This document shows positions 15,475 through 24,941 of a stretch of DNA of 64,000 bases, piece by piece. Every line of letters begins with the position of its first letter. Position 1 is the stretch's first letter. The DNA is from Deltaproteobacteria bacterium (lineage in GTDB: Bacteria; Desulfobacterota; Desulfuromonadia; Desulfuromonadales; Geopsychrobacteraceae), in the NCBI GenBank assembly GCA_024280335.1, contig JAJRQI010000007.1, positions 80,835 to 144,834 of the forward strand. Direction: 5' to 3'. Made by a program: the position numbers and the translations under genes. Below the pieces are notes generated by a model. It ran no database searches and had not been told where the DNA came from. It saw nothing but the letters and a program-made list of their open reading frames with translations.

Positions 15475-18105
15475 TTAGCTGGAACCCATCCCGGGGATTT
15501 TGAATCTCATGACCACTTCCCCGGTTTCCGGGTCGACCTCGATCCGGCTTTCTTCGCCCGGCAAGGCTTTGCCCGTCGTCATCTGCATCAATCCGGACAG
15601 AAAAGCCAGCCCCTGGTTCATGACCTGGGTCAACTGTTCGGCCGAAGCAGCTGGGACAGAAGAAGCGGGCAGCGCGGTTCCGGTTTCCTTGATCGGCAGC
15701 GATTCGGTCGGTTCGACCAGCGGATCGGGTGCCTCGGCAGCCGCCGCAAGCGGCGGTTCGGCAAATTCCTCAACCGTCGGCATGCTGAGTTGCTCGATGC
15801 TCTCTTCGAGTTGCTGCAAGAATTGTGATCGCCCCTTGGTCGAAAAATCGACGCTGTCGAGACTGCTGGCCGGACTCAACACCCCGTCGAAAAGGTTCTG
15901 TTTGAGCAGCAGGCCGTCAGCGATGCGGGTTTCGATCGAATTTTTGGTAATCAGGTTGATGACGGTTAACTGCTGACTTTGCTGTCCAAGCCGGTCGATA
16001 CGGCCGATCCGCTGGTTTTTCTTGGCCGGATTCCAGGGCAGTTCGAAATTGATCACCGTATCGGCGACCTGCAGGTTCAGTCCCACCCCGCCCGCCTCGG
16101 TGGAAAGAAACACCTGGCAGACGCTGTTCTCTTCAAACTCCTTGATCAGTGCTGAGCGCTTGGCGACCGGTACTTTGCCGCTGAGTTCGACAAAACCGAT
16201 ATCGTTTTCACGCAACATGCGGCCGATCATATGGTTCATTCGTACCCATTCGGAAAAGATGACAATCTTGCGCTGCGAACCCTTCAGGCAGAGCTTGTCG
16301 AGCAAAATATGGCGCAGTTCATCGAGCTTGGGAGAATAATGGACCTCCTGGTCCGGATCAACCAGAAAGGTCGAATCGCAGACCATGCGCATCTTTGCCA
16401 ACAGCAGTTGCAATTTGCGCAGATCGAAGGGGGTCATGAACTTCTTGCGCAGAATCTGCGCCACCCCCTGAGCGTAGCCGGCATGAAGGTCGGCTTGACA
16501 GGGGTGCATTTCGATCGGAATATCGAGCTGGCTGACCTGGGGAAGCTGGCGGAGGACCTCGCTTTTCTCGCGGCGCAGCAGGATCGGCTGCAGGCGTTCC
16601 TTCAAGCGTTGCAGATTGTAATAACCGGTAATTTTATTCTTCTGCCTGGCATCGAAACAGCAATGCTGATAGGAAAATTCCCAGAGCGGCGCGAGCAGCA
16701 GCGGATCGAGAAACTCGACGATGGAGAAAATGTCGACCAGCCGATTTTCAATCGGGGTTCCGGTAAGCACCAGGCCGTGCTTTTTCGGGATCTGTTTGAT
16801 GCAGGCGGCGGTTCGGGTTTCGTAGTTTTTGATCCGCTGGGCCTCATCCAGAATAATGAAATCGGGAGAGAAACTGTGCAGATGAGCAAGGTCCCGCCAG
16901 GTCGCCTCGTAGTTGCAGATCAGAAAAAAGGCCTCGGAATCCCGGTAGAGCGCAGCCCGTTCTTCGGCAGTCCCCTGAATCACCACCGCCGTTTCGGCGG
17001 AGAAGCGTTCGATTTCACTTTTCCACTGATCCTTAAGCGACGCCGGGCAGACCACCAGGGTACGCTTGAAGCCGAACAACGCTTTTTTCTGGACGGCAAC
17101 ACAGATCGCCTGCAACGTCTTGCCGAGACCCATTTCGTCGGCAAGGATCGCCCCTTTGCGAAAAGCGGCAAATTCGACCCCTTCTTTCTGATAAGGAAAC
17201 AGCTCAGCCTTGATTCCGGAATAATCGAGGCTGCCGGCGCTTTGCACCTCCTGCAGCTGCCGCTGTTCAAACAGGTCTTCGACCCGCGCAAAGACCTCGG
17301 GACGGATGAGGATCTCTTTCCATTCTTGCGCCGCTTCGCTGAAACCTAGGAAATCGCTCTCTCTTTCCGGCCGCAGGGTCTGTTCCGAAGAAAAATAGGC
17401 TTCGATGAGTGTGCTGATTTCTTTCGGCAGCGGTTGCGGGTAGAACCAGGAGATCTGCCCATCGTTTAAGGGATCAAGATAAATCTCCACAAAGGGATAA
17501 TCCTGCTGCGCCGCAGATTCAGCCCCGTGAACTGCCTTGAATTGAGAAAAAGCGAACAGCAGATGCTTGCAGGTTGCCAGCTTGTTGGTCCGGTAATCGG
17601 GGCAGGAACAGTAACCCTGCTCCTGCTCAAGATCGCGAAAGGTCAGTTTGTAACGCAGCCCGCGTTCGTTGACCAGTTCATGTTCGCCATGGAGATTATC
17701 GGCGAACTCAATACGATACTCAGCCCGCTCCGCCTTCTCGCGCCTTTCATCGAGGACCCGCTTGACCATCCCTTCGCGGGTGTAGGTTTTCCCGGCATCG
17801 ATCTCGGGGGCTTCGTCTCTCTGCAGATAATCGGACAGTTCCAGCAGACCGGCCAAGGCGTGATGACAGACCGGGCGGGACGATTTGCAGCTGCAGCTGG
17901 TCTCAACCCGTTCCTGGACAAAATCGATCTGCAGATCAAAGTCCTTGTGCTCATCATCGATGGCAAGGTGGAAAGAATCCCCGGCACAGCTCAACAGCTG
18001 ACACTGACCGTTGACATAGAGGGCATGGGCCTGACGCTTGATCAGCCCGGTGACGGCACCATCAGCTTTGATGGCGCTGAGTTTTGCTTTGATCTGGTCG
18101 AGCAC
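15475..18105 (-). CDS. SWIM zinc-finger SNF2-family helicase-like ATPase, directly downstream of Wadjet
   Basis: An 876-residue protein. The N-terminal part has two Cys/His clusters of SWIM type (CSCKSSRPVCHHALAGLLEL near residue 90-110 and YCSCPDYRTNKLATCKHLL near 175). Then come SNF2 motor motifs: Walker A ILADEMGLGKTLQAI, motif II FIILDEAQRIKN, LTGTPIENRLVD, and C-terminal LSTEAGGVGLNLQVADTVI with QRIGRIDRLGQQSQ. The tail is Pro/Ala-rich. The GTG at 18105 has AGGAGG five bases upstream; a longer reading crosses into jetD. Such proteins translocate on double-stranded DNA and displace bound protein. It follows jetD by 88 bases on the same strand with no visible terminator, so co-expression with Wadjet is likely. 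Confidence 0.88.
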   Translation of the reverse strand: MLDQIKAKLSAIKADGAVTGLIKRQAHALYVNGQCQLLSCAGDSFHLAIDDEHKDFDLQIDFVQERVETSCSCKSSRPVCHHALAGLLELSDYLQRDEAPEIDAGKTYTREGMVKRVLDERREKAERAEYRIEFADNLHGEHELVNERGLRYKLTFRDLEQEQGYCSCPDYRTNKLATCKHLLFAFSQFKAVHGAESAAQQDYPFVEIYLDPLNDGQISWFYPQPLPKEISTLIEAYFSSEQTLRPERESDFLGFSEAAQEWKEILIRPEVFARVEDLFEQRQLQEVQSAGSLDYSGIKAELFPYQKEGVEFAAFRKGAILADEMGLGKTLQAICVAVQKKALFGFKRTLVVCPASLKDQWKSEIERFSAETAVVIQGTAEERAALYRDSEAFFLICNYEATWRDLAHLHSFSPDFIILDEAQRIKNYETRTAACIKQIPKKHGLVLTGTPIENRLVDIFSIVEFLDPLLLAPLWEFSYQHCCFDARQKNKITGYYNLQRLKERLQPILLRREKSEVLRQLPQVSQLDIPIEMHPCQADLHAGYAQGVAQILRKKFMTPFDLRKLQLLLAKMRMVCDSTFLVDPDQEVHYSPKLDELRHILLDKLCLKGSQRKIVIFSEWVRMNHMIGRMLRENDIGFVELSGKVPVAKRSALIKEFEENSVCQVFLSTEAGGVGLNLQVADTVINFELPWNPAKKNQRIGRIDRLGQQSQQLTVINLITKNSIETRIADGLLLKQNLFDGVLSPASSLDSVDFSTKGRSQFLQQLEESIEQLSMPTVEEFAEPPLAAAAEAPDPLVEPTESLPIKETGTALPASSVPAASAEQLTQVMNQGLAFLSGLMQMTTGKALPGEESRIEVDPETGEVVMRFKIPGMGSS

Positions 18106-18193
18106 GGTTTCCTCCTGTCTAACGGGGTTGAAAAGCTTCAAAAATGACAAGCTATCACGCGACAAGCCTGAGGAACAACTTGCACATCGTCCC

Positions 18194-19387
18194 TTACAGA
18201 TTTTCGTCCAGCCATTCCTGCAGACGGGAAAAGGCGATCCGTTCCTGCTCCAGACGGATATTCTCCCCCAGCCGATTGCTGCACAAATCCTGATAGAGCT
18301 GCTGTTCTTGCTCGTCAAGGTGGGGCAGGTCGGTCAGGCAACGCTTGCCGGGCTCTTCACTGACCCAGAGGTCTTGCCCCGTCAGCAAGGTTTCCCGATC
18401 CATCAGCAGGGAGCGGGTCTGCGGATAATAACCGCGCAGCTGCGAGAGGATGGCAAAGCCGTGGCTGTCGATATCGCCCCAGTAGTAGATCGACTTCTCG
18501 CGCAGCCAGGGGATCTCCTTGAGGGCTTGAACGCCGTAGCCGAGGCCGAAAATGACTGTGGCGGAGGCTAACTGCGGAAAACTGAGGCCGTTGATCTTGT
18601 TCTCGGTGATAAACACCCGCGAGCAGGGAAGGGCCAGATTACGGAACTGGCTGAGCGGCAGGCTAAGATCGCTGATCCCCCAAGGTACTGTCAGCGCTGG
18701 ATCGAGAATGCGCAGCCGGATCAGCGGCTCATCGTAGCGCAGGCCGAAGCGTTGCTCAAAGCCGCTCCCGGCCAGACTGGTCACCTCCGCACTGATGGCC
18801 TCGGGCGGCAACAGCTGATCGAGCAGTTCGCGCAGAATCCGTTTGTGGCCTTCGATGAACTTGCTGTCAACAGCGGGGATCTCCAACTCGCGCAGATAGC
18901 GGTCCGGCCGGGAATTCCGGCAAAAATAGTCGCAGACCCGCAGCAACTGCGGCCAGATCTCCAGGTGTTTCAGCATTTTCAAGGGATTTTCTTCCAGCCA
19001 GACCCGCAGGTGCGGCTGGCTGCGCCGGGTCTCCTCGGCCATGGCACAAAAACGCGCAAATTCCTCCTGCTTGTCGATGCTGCGCAGCAGATCCGGCAGA
19101 CTGTCGAAACCGATGCGAGCGGGAAATCGCTGGCGCCCCAGCTGGCGATGGTTGCTGTCGGTCAGCTCCAGCGTATAACCGTAACCGAGGCGCTCCTTGC
19201 TCCCGTCCCGCAACTCGTTCACCCAGCAGCGCAGCTCGGCAAACTGTTCCAGAGCCGCCTTCCCGGTCACTTTGTGAAAACGGATGTCGAGGGGAAAGAG
19301 CTCCTCGCCCTTCAGCCAGGCGCTGAGCAAACGACCGCTTTGCCAGTGTTGCAGGGCTTTCTTCTTGATCTCCGCCGTCGCAATCAT
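18194..19387 (-). CDS. jetD: Wadjet anti-plasmid system nuclease subunit JetD
   Basis: A 397-residue protein of the DUF3322/DUF2220 type. The C-terminal half is a TOPRIM-like nuclease related to topoisomerase VI subunit A: VFITENKINGLSFPQL with Glu262, and IYYWGDIDSHGFAILSQLR with Asp305 and Asp307, which would bind the catalytic metal. The N-terminal half is helical (EIKKKALQHWQSGRLLSAWL) and probably contacts DNA and the SMC complex. In known Wadjet systems JetD cleaves small closed circular DNA after JetABC has extruded it. Its ATG overlaps the jetC stop (ATGA). It is the last of four jet genes, in the usual order. Confidence 0.93.
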   Translation of the reverse strand: MIATAEIKKKALQHWQSGRLLSAWLKGEELFPLDIRFHKVTGKAALEQFAELRCWVNELRDGSKERLGYGYTLELTDSNHRQLGRQRFPARIGFDSLPDLLRSIDKQEEFARFCAMAEETRRSQPHLRVWLEENPLKMLKHLEIWPQLLRVCDYFCRNSRPDRYLRELEIPAVDSKFIEGHKRILRELLDQLLPPEAISAEVTSLAGSGFEQRFGLRYDEPLIRLRILDPALTVPWGISDLSLPLSQFRNLALPCSRVFITENKINGLSFPQLASATVIFGLGYGVQALKEIPWLREKSIYYWGDIDSHGFAILSQLRGYYPQTRSLLMDRETLLTGQDLWVSEEPGKRCLTDLPHLDEQEQQLYQDLCSNRLGENIRLEQERIAFSRLQEWLDENL

Positions 19388-22300
19388 CCTTTTGCCTGTT
19401 GCTGAAACTGCGCTTTTTCCGCCCGGTATTCTTCGAGGGTCAGGTTGCGCAGCACCGAATTGGACCCGCCCTCGTTGTGTACGAAATGGACCGAACGGAT
19501 GTAATCTTCAATGACATGGATCTTCTGCAACGGGGTAACAATCAGCAACTGCAGATGGAGTTTCTTGAACAGTTCCAGGCCGTAGCGGGTACTTTCATCG
19601 GAGCCCTTGGCAAAGGCCTCGTCGATGACCACGAAGCGGAAGGAACGTGACTGAACCGCGCCCCATTCAAGACCTAACTGATAGGCCAGCGCCGAGGCGA
19701 GGATGGTGTAGGCCAGCTTCTCCTTCTGCCCGCCCGACTTGCCCGAGGCGTCGGAGTAGAATTCACGCTCGCTGCCATCTTCCTGCCAGCGTTCGCTGGC
19801 GGAAAAGCTGAACCAGTTGCGCACGTCGGTGACCTTGCGGGTCCATTTGCGGTCGCTGTCGATCAGTCCCTCGCGGCCGTTGAAACGCTCGATGAGTGCC
19901 TTGACCTGCAGAAATTTCGCCTCGTTGTAGAGTTCCGAACCTTCCAGAGTATCGGCCAGGCACTGTTTGAGCTCCTGCTGAAAATCACGCACCTCGGGAT
20001 CCTGGGTCTTGTCCATGACCAGCTCGATATAGGTTCCGGGGTTGTATTCGATCTCGCCCAGCGAACCGTTGATGGTGCCGATCTTCTCCCTGATCTGCTG
20101 ACGCTCCTTGTCGAGCTGGTTCTGAAACAGGGCAACGCTGTTGATCGTTCCTTCGTTGAGCAGTCGTTTGAAATTCTGCTCATGGCGGGGAAGATCTTGT
20201 TCCTGCAGCGCCTGCAGCATGGTTTCAAATTCGTTCAGGGCCTCAAGGCCGGCATCCACCTCGGCGGTTTCAGCGGGGTAAGCATTTTTGTAGGCCTGCA
20301 TCGCTCCGATCAGCTTTTCGGTCAGACGCTTGACCCTGTTGGCGTCGTTATCGAGCTGCTGCTGAATCGCTTCGCGCACCTCGCGCTGGGCCTTGTCGAT
20401 ATTCTGCAGATTCAGATTCCGGGCACAAAAAGGGTCGATTCCAGGAAACCAGGTATCACGCTCCTCCGCAGTCAAAAGATCGATCAGCTGCCGGGCTTCG
20501 GTCAGTTCATGCCGCCGGTTTTTCAGCCGTTCTTTCTGACCGCCGGCGTCCTGGCCCAGCTCACTCTGGCGGTTTTCCTTCAGCTCCAGTTCATTCCGGG
20601 TCAGTTCCAGTTGATCTCGCAAGGTCTGCAAACGGTCGGAGCTGCGTTCAATTTCGCTCTTCTCTTCCTGCAGTGTCTGGATGCGCCTGACTGTCGGGTT
20701 CCAGTCAAGTTCAGAGTAATCCTCGAATTTCAACAGGTCACGCACCGCATCACGCTTTTCATTTTGCCCCTGCTGTTCGGTTGCCAGTCCGGTCAGCAGA
20801 TCGGTTAACCGCCGGTTTTCATTCTTCAGTTGCAGGCTTTTCCCTTCCAGAGTTTTGATTTTCTCCGCATTGCTCCAGCCCAGTACGTAGAGGCTGCGAT
20901 CGTGAATGGAACGACGATCATCCTTTTCATGACGCTGGCCGCCCGACTTGATCTGACCGCTCGGGGTGATCGCCTTCGGCAACCGCCGAAACCTGTCAAG
21001 GTCATGGCAGCAGATGAAATCAAAACGTTTCTGCAACTGGGCTTCCAACCAGGGATAAAATTCACTCTCGGGCTTAATACGCAGCCTGTTGGCCAGTGAA
21101 TCGGGTTGCAAGGTTTTCCCGCTCTGCCGGGCGTCGCTTTCACGCACCCGGAAGTAGACCAACCGCCCACGCAGATGGGTTTGATCGACGTAACGACTGA
21201 CTTGGGAATAGAGCGGATCCGGCACCAGCAGGCTGAGACCGAAATTATGCAGCAGCCGCTCAATCGCCCCTTCCCACTGTTCGGCGTCTTCGCCGATTTG
21301 TAACAGCTCGCCGACAAAGGGCAGCGCATTCTCATCGAGATCGAGGGCGCTTGCCAGCTCACGGCGAAGTTCCAGATTCTTACGCGGGATATTGCTCTTG
21401 CGCTGACGCAGGGAGTCGAGTTCTTTCTCCAGCAGAAGCAGTTCCTTTTTCAGCTCCTGCCGCTCAACACTGCGCTCGATCTCCAGCTGTTTGATTGTTT
21501 CGATCTGCGCGTCAATATTGGCCAGCAAGGTCCGCGCAGCGATCAATGCCGCGAAAAAATCCTCTTCACAAGCGATTTTCGGCAACCCCAGTTTTTCCTC
21601 ATGGCGGCGATATTCCTGCTCCTGATGTTGCTTGCGGCGGCGTTCTTTCTCCAACTCGATGATTTTCTGTTCCAGCTCATGCAAGCGTCGCCCGCCGCTT
21701 GCATCGATCGCGGTTTTCAGCTCCCCCTCCTGCTGCCGCAACTGATCGAGCTCCTGCTTGACTCGCTGCAGCCGCTGGTCGATTTTCTGCACCTCCAGCT
21801 CCAGCTTTTCGATCTGCGCTGTCAGTAATTCCGATTTATGCGCAGCGAAATAGGCGACCAGCGCCTCACGGCAACGGCGTAAGTCATCAACCGCAGCGCT
21901 CAGCTTACGAAAGCGGCGACCGTCCGCCGCCAGCGGAGCGAGCAATTCGATCTGCTGCTTGGCCTTGAGCACCGCTTCGTGCGCCCGGTTGAGGTTGTCG
22001 AAATTGCGCCGCAGATCTTCGATCCGCCCCTCGGTCTGCCCCTTTTCGAGCATATGATTGCGCACAAAGTCGGTCAGGTTGCCGACCGACTTCATCGACA
22101 CCGTCTGATAGAACAGCTCCAGCGCCTGCTCGTTCTGAATCCCGAACAGATGGCGGAAACGGCTGCCGTACTCCTTGAAGTTGTCCAGCACTTCAACTTT
22201 GGCGGTACGCCGCAAGCGCTTTCTCAGTTCAGCAATATCGCTGCCGAAATCACTGAAGTCTGTCGCGATACTTAAGGGTGTCTGGGAAACAACGAAGAAA

Positions 22301-22746
22301 CGTTCGGGATTGCGTTTCTGATCCTTGAGCCAGAAAACCTGGGCCAGGGTGACGCCCTGACTGAAACCCTGATTGTAGAAGTGAGCGAGCAGCACCGTGT
22401 AGCTGTTTTCGTCACGTAGCGCCACCGCCCTGGCGACCTGGGTCAGATCGTCCTTGGCGCTTTTGTACTCGCCGCGGATATATGAATAGAGGGAGCGTTC
22501 CTTGCCTTGTGCCCCGGCTGCTTTGTTGTAAACGATGCGCTGGTGAGGCACCAGCAGGGTGGTCACGGCGTCGACCAGGGTCGATTTGCCCGAGCCGATA
22601 TCGCCGGTCAGCAGTCCGTTGTGGCCCTGGGGACCGATACTCCAGACATGCCGGTGGAAGGTTCCCCAGTTATAGACCTCAAGGCGCTGCAGGCGGAACC
22701 CGGTGACGCTGTCATCGGCGGCAAAATCAAGCGAGAGAGTCGGCAT
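19384..22746 (-). CDS. jetC: Wadjet SMC-like ATPase JetC
   Basis: A 1120-residue MukB/SbcC-like SMC ATPase. Residues 48-56 form Walker A (GDIGSGKST). Long coiled coils fill about residues 280-500 and 640-900 (runs such as LEKERRRKQHQEQEYRRHEE), with a hinge-like globular region between them. The C-terminus carries the ABC signature SGKSGGQKEKLAYTILASAL and Walker B FRFVVIDEAFAKGSDEST. It would dimerise, extrude DNA loops and sense plasmid topology. The ATG at 22746 has GGAGG ten bases upstream and overlaps jetB by 20 bases; an upstream in-frame ATG at 22797 lies deeper in jetB. Confidence 0.94.
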   Translation of the reverse strand: MPTLSLDFAADDSVTGFRLQRLEVYNWGTFHRHVWSIGPQGHNGLLTGDIGSGKSTLVDAVTTLLVPHQRIVYNKAAGAQGKERSLYSYIRGEYKSAKDDLTQVARAVALRDENSYTVLLAHFYNQGFSQGVTLAQVFWLKDQKRNPERFFVVSQTPLSIATDFSDFGSDIAELRKRLRRTAKVEVLDNFKEYGSRFRHLFGIQNEQALELFYQTVSMKSVGNLTDFVRNHMLEKGQTEGRIEDLRRNFDNLNRAHEAVLKAKQQIELLAPLAADGRRFRKLSAAVDDLRRCREALVAYFAAHKSELLTAQIEKLELEVQKIDQRLQRVKQELDQLRQQEGELKTAIDASGGRRLHELEQKIIELEKERRRKQHQEQEYRRHEEKLGLPKIACEEDFFAALIAARTLLANIDAQIETIKQLEIERSVERQELKKELLLLEKELDSLRQRKSNIPRKNLELRRELASALDLDENALPFVGELLQIGEDAEQWEGAIERLLHNFGLSLLVPDPLYSQVSRYVDQTHLRGRLVYFRVRESDARQSGKTLQPDSLANRLRIKPESEFYPWLEAQLQKRFDFICCHDLDRFRRLPKAITPSGQIKSGGQRHEKDDRRSIHDRSLYVLGWSNAEKIKTLEGKSLQLKNENRRLTDLLTGLATEQQGQNEKRDAVRDLLKFEDYSELDWNPTVRRIQTLQEEKSEIERSSDRLQTLRDQLELTRNELELKENRQSELGQDAGGQKERLKNRRHELTEARQLIDLLTAEERDTWFPGIDPFCARNLNLQNIDKAQREVREAIQQQLDNDANRVKRLTEKLIGAMQAYKNAYPAETAEVDAGLEALNEFETMLQALQEQDLPRHEQNFKRLLNEGTINSVALFQNQLDKERQQIREKIGTINGSLGEIEYNPGTYIELVMDKTQDPEVRDFQQELKQCLADTLEGSELYNEAKFLQVKALIERFNGREGLIDSDRKWTRKVTDVRNWFSFSASERWQEDGSEREFYSDASGKSGGQKEKLAYTILASALAYQLGLEWGAVQSRSFRFVVIDEAFAKGSDESTRYGLELFKKLHLQLLIVTPLQKIHVIEDYIRSVHFVHNEGGSNSVLRNLTLEEYRAEKAQFQQQAKG

Positions 22747-23335
22747 GGGTCCGGTAGTCCTCCAGTTTCTGCTGCAAATCGCCGAGCCAATCGGCATCGA
22801 CTAACGCCTTGATGATACGCCGCACCTCGAAACGCTCCTCTTCCCCTTTCAGACGGCGCAGAAATCCATAATCGATCACCTTGCGGATGTGACTGTCGAT
22901 CTGTTCGACGGTTTTCGCTTCATTGCTGCTTTCCGGCAGAAAGACCCGCAGCATGTCGACAATCTGCGTACGGCTGAGGATCACCCGCGTTTCACCGCCG
23001 GCAACGTCCTGTTCAATCAACTGCTTGCGCAATAACACACAGAGCAGGCTGACCGGATAGCTGAGCTGGCGACGCTGTACCAGTCTCGGCAGCGGCGGGT
23101 TCTCTTCATCCCTTTCAGCGGCCGCGCCTTCCTGCTGCTGACGCAAAAAGGCATAGCCTTCGATCTCATCGATCAGCAGCTGCAGACCGATCAGGCTGAA
23201 ATAATCACGGACAGCTGCCTGGTAGGTCAGCAGGTCGCGCCACTGCTCAGGACTTTGGTCCTGGTAGAGGACGCCCTTGAAGAGCTGAATCAGCACCAGC
23301 GAAGCCGGGCGTGGCAGGTTCAATAATGCGTTCAT
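22727..23335 (-). CDS. jetB: Wadjet subunit JetB (DUF4194, MukE-like)
   Basis: A 202-residue protein in the position and of the size of the DUF4194 component. Visible features are a helical N-terminus (LVLIQLFKGVLYQDQSPEQW) and two winged-helix-like regions (LSYPVSLLCVLLRKQLIEQD, then VIDYGFLRRLKGEEERFEVR). JetB is the kite-like subunit that bridges the kleisin JetA and the SMC JetC. AAGGA precedes the ATG at 23335, eight bases after the jetA stop. Confidence 0.9.
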   Translation of the reverse strand: MNALLNLPRPASLVLIQLFKGVLYQDQSPEQWRDLLTYQAAVRDYFSLIGLQLLIDEIEGYAFLRQQQEGAAAERDEENPPLPRLVQRRQLSYPVSLLCVLLRKQLIEQDVAGGETRVILSRTQIVDMLRVFLPESSNEAKTVEQIDSHIRKVIDYGFLRRLKGEEERFEVRRIIKALVDADWLGDLQQKLEDYRTHADSLA

Positions 23336-23343
23336 ACAATTCC

Positions 23344-24783
23344 TTAACGGGTAAAAATCACCTTCGGCAGCTCAATCTGTCGGATGCGGCCGGTTTCGGT
23401 GGTCACTGTCAGGCTCTCAGTCTCATCGGCATTCACCAGCGCCTTGTCGTCCTTGTCGGCCAGGTTCAGGTAGGTCAGGATCTCGGCCAGCCCCTTGCGC
23501 ACCGGGAACTCATCGACCAGCTGGCGCAGGGAAATCTGCGAGCGAACCTGCAACGCCTGACGAATTTGCGCCCGCAGCTGAGCCTCATCAACATAGCTCT
23601 GTCGGTAGAGGATCTGGATGTCGACGTCGGACTCCCCGGCACTCAGCGCCAGGTCCTCAATCTGCGGCTTCTTCGGCGGAACAAACAGGCTGCGGGTCAT
23701 CACCAGGTCGAGGGCGGGCTTCAGATCATCCAGACCGACAAAGGCACGCTCGCCGGGCGGAGCGTCCTTGACGACAACCGCCTGCTTTTCGATCCCCCGG
23801 ACCAGATCCATAATCCTGCGGTTCTCCAGATAGGCCTGATCGTCAAGATACTTGCGCAGCTGCTCCACCAGTCGGTTGTTGGTCCGGTAAACTTTCTCAC
23901 CGGCATCGAGCAAAGCGAACTTGATCCCGGCCAGGAAACGGTCCGGCGTCAGCGACTGAACCTCATCCAGAGCATAGACCGCTTCGAGCAGTTCGGCCAG
24001 TTCGGTCTGCCGCGGCGCCGACATCAGAAACTCCCAGAAGGCGCGAAAGCTCTTGCCCTGATCCGAATCCCAAATGACATCCTGCTCGCGAAAGATCTCA
24101 TCGAGAAGGGCCCCCTTGGCCTTGTCGCTGACAGCGATCCGCTCACGGGTTTGGCGGTCAAGGCCGCGAAAGTTGTACTCCACCTGGCGAAAATCGGACA
24201 ACAGCCGCCGTGCGGTCTCCTCCACTTGAAAAAACCGTTCCTTGATCCGGGTCGGATCGTAGGGTTCGATGACGCCGCTGCGAATTTTCTCAATTTCGCC
24301 ATCCAACTCAGCCTTCTGCCGTTCCAGTTCGGCGATCCGCTGGGCCGGGTCCTGCTGGGTTTTGCGGACGATTTCACGCAACAGTTCAAACACCGTCAAC
24401 AAACGCGACTCGGTCCCGACAAACTGCCGCGGCTCCAGACTCTGCAACCACTCCACCGCCTTTTCAGTCGCCGGGGTCAGATCGAACTCAGGCTCGTCAC
24501 TGTTGTCGGTATAGTATTTGCGCAGCACCGGGGTCTTGCCCCCGGCCCAGTCCTCAAGATACTGGCGGGCGGTTTTCGGGTATTTCGCCTCACCGTGGAT
24601 TTCGCGGAGATGGAAAAGATAGTCATCCAGGCTGGTGGTCAGATCCCCTTGCGGCAGCGAACGCCGATTGGGCTGAACAAAGACGCGGAACAGAAAGCTG
24701 ATGATCAACGGCGCATTATCGGCCGCCAGCAAGCGCAGGGTCGGATGGGTCTGCTTCAATTTTTCCAGATAATCGTGATCCAT
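23344..24783 (-). CDS. jetA: Wadjet subunit JetA (DUF3375, MukF-like kleisin)
   Basis: A 479-residue protein of DUF3375 type, which marks this as a type I Wadjet system. The N-terminus HDYLEKLKQTHPTLRLLAAD and APLIISFLFRVFVQPNRRSL resembles the winged-helix start of the family; the middle is helical (RIAELERQKAELDGEIEKIR) and the C-terminus again globular. As kleisin it links JetC heads and JetB. It is the first gene of the jet operon. The spacer 24784-24941 before the next gene on the same strand contains a TATATT box near 24858 on the minus strand, possibly its promoter. Confidence 0.92.
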   Translation of the reverse strand: MDHDYLEKLKQTHPTLRLLAADNAPLIISFLFRVFVQPNRRSLPQGDLTTSLDDYLFHLREIHGEAKYPKTARQYLEDWAGGKTPVLRKYYTDNSDEPEFDLTPATEKAVEWLQSLEPRQFVGTESRLLTVFELLREIVRKTQQDPAQRIAELERQKAELDGEIEKIRSGVIEPYDPTRIKERFFQVEETARRLLSDFRQVEYNFRGLDRQTRERIAVSDKAKGALLDEIFREQDVIWDSDQGKSFRAFWEFLMSAPRQTELAELLEAVYALDEVQSLTPDRFLAGIKFALLDAGEKVYRTNNRLVEQLRKYLDDQAYLENRRIMDLVRGIEKQAVVVKDAPPGERAFVGLDDLKPALDLVMTRSLFVPPKKPQIEDLALSAGESDVDIQILYRQSYVDEAQLRAQIRQALQVRSQISLRQLVDEFPVRKGLAEILTYLNLADKDDKALVNADETESLTVTTETGRIRQIELPKVIFTR

Positions 24784-24941
24784 ATGACCGGGGTCGACTC
24801 AAGCGGTGAAAAGCGTGCCGGGGCTAGCGGGTCGGGAGAAGGAGTTCGACCAGTAATATACTCGATCCAGTGCGCTATTTACAGCCCCTTTTCCATGGCT
24901 GAAAAAGAGCCCTGTTTCAAGAGCAACCGCAGCGCAGGAGA

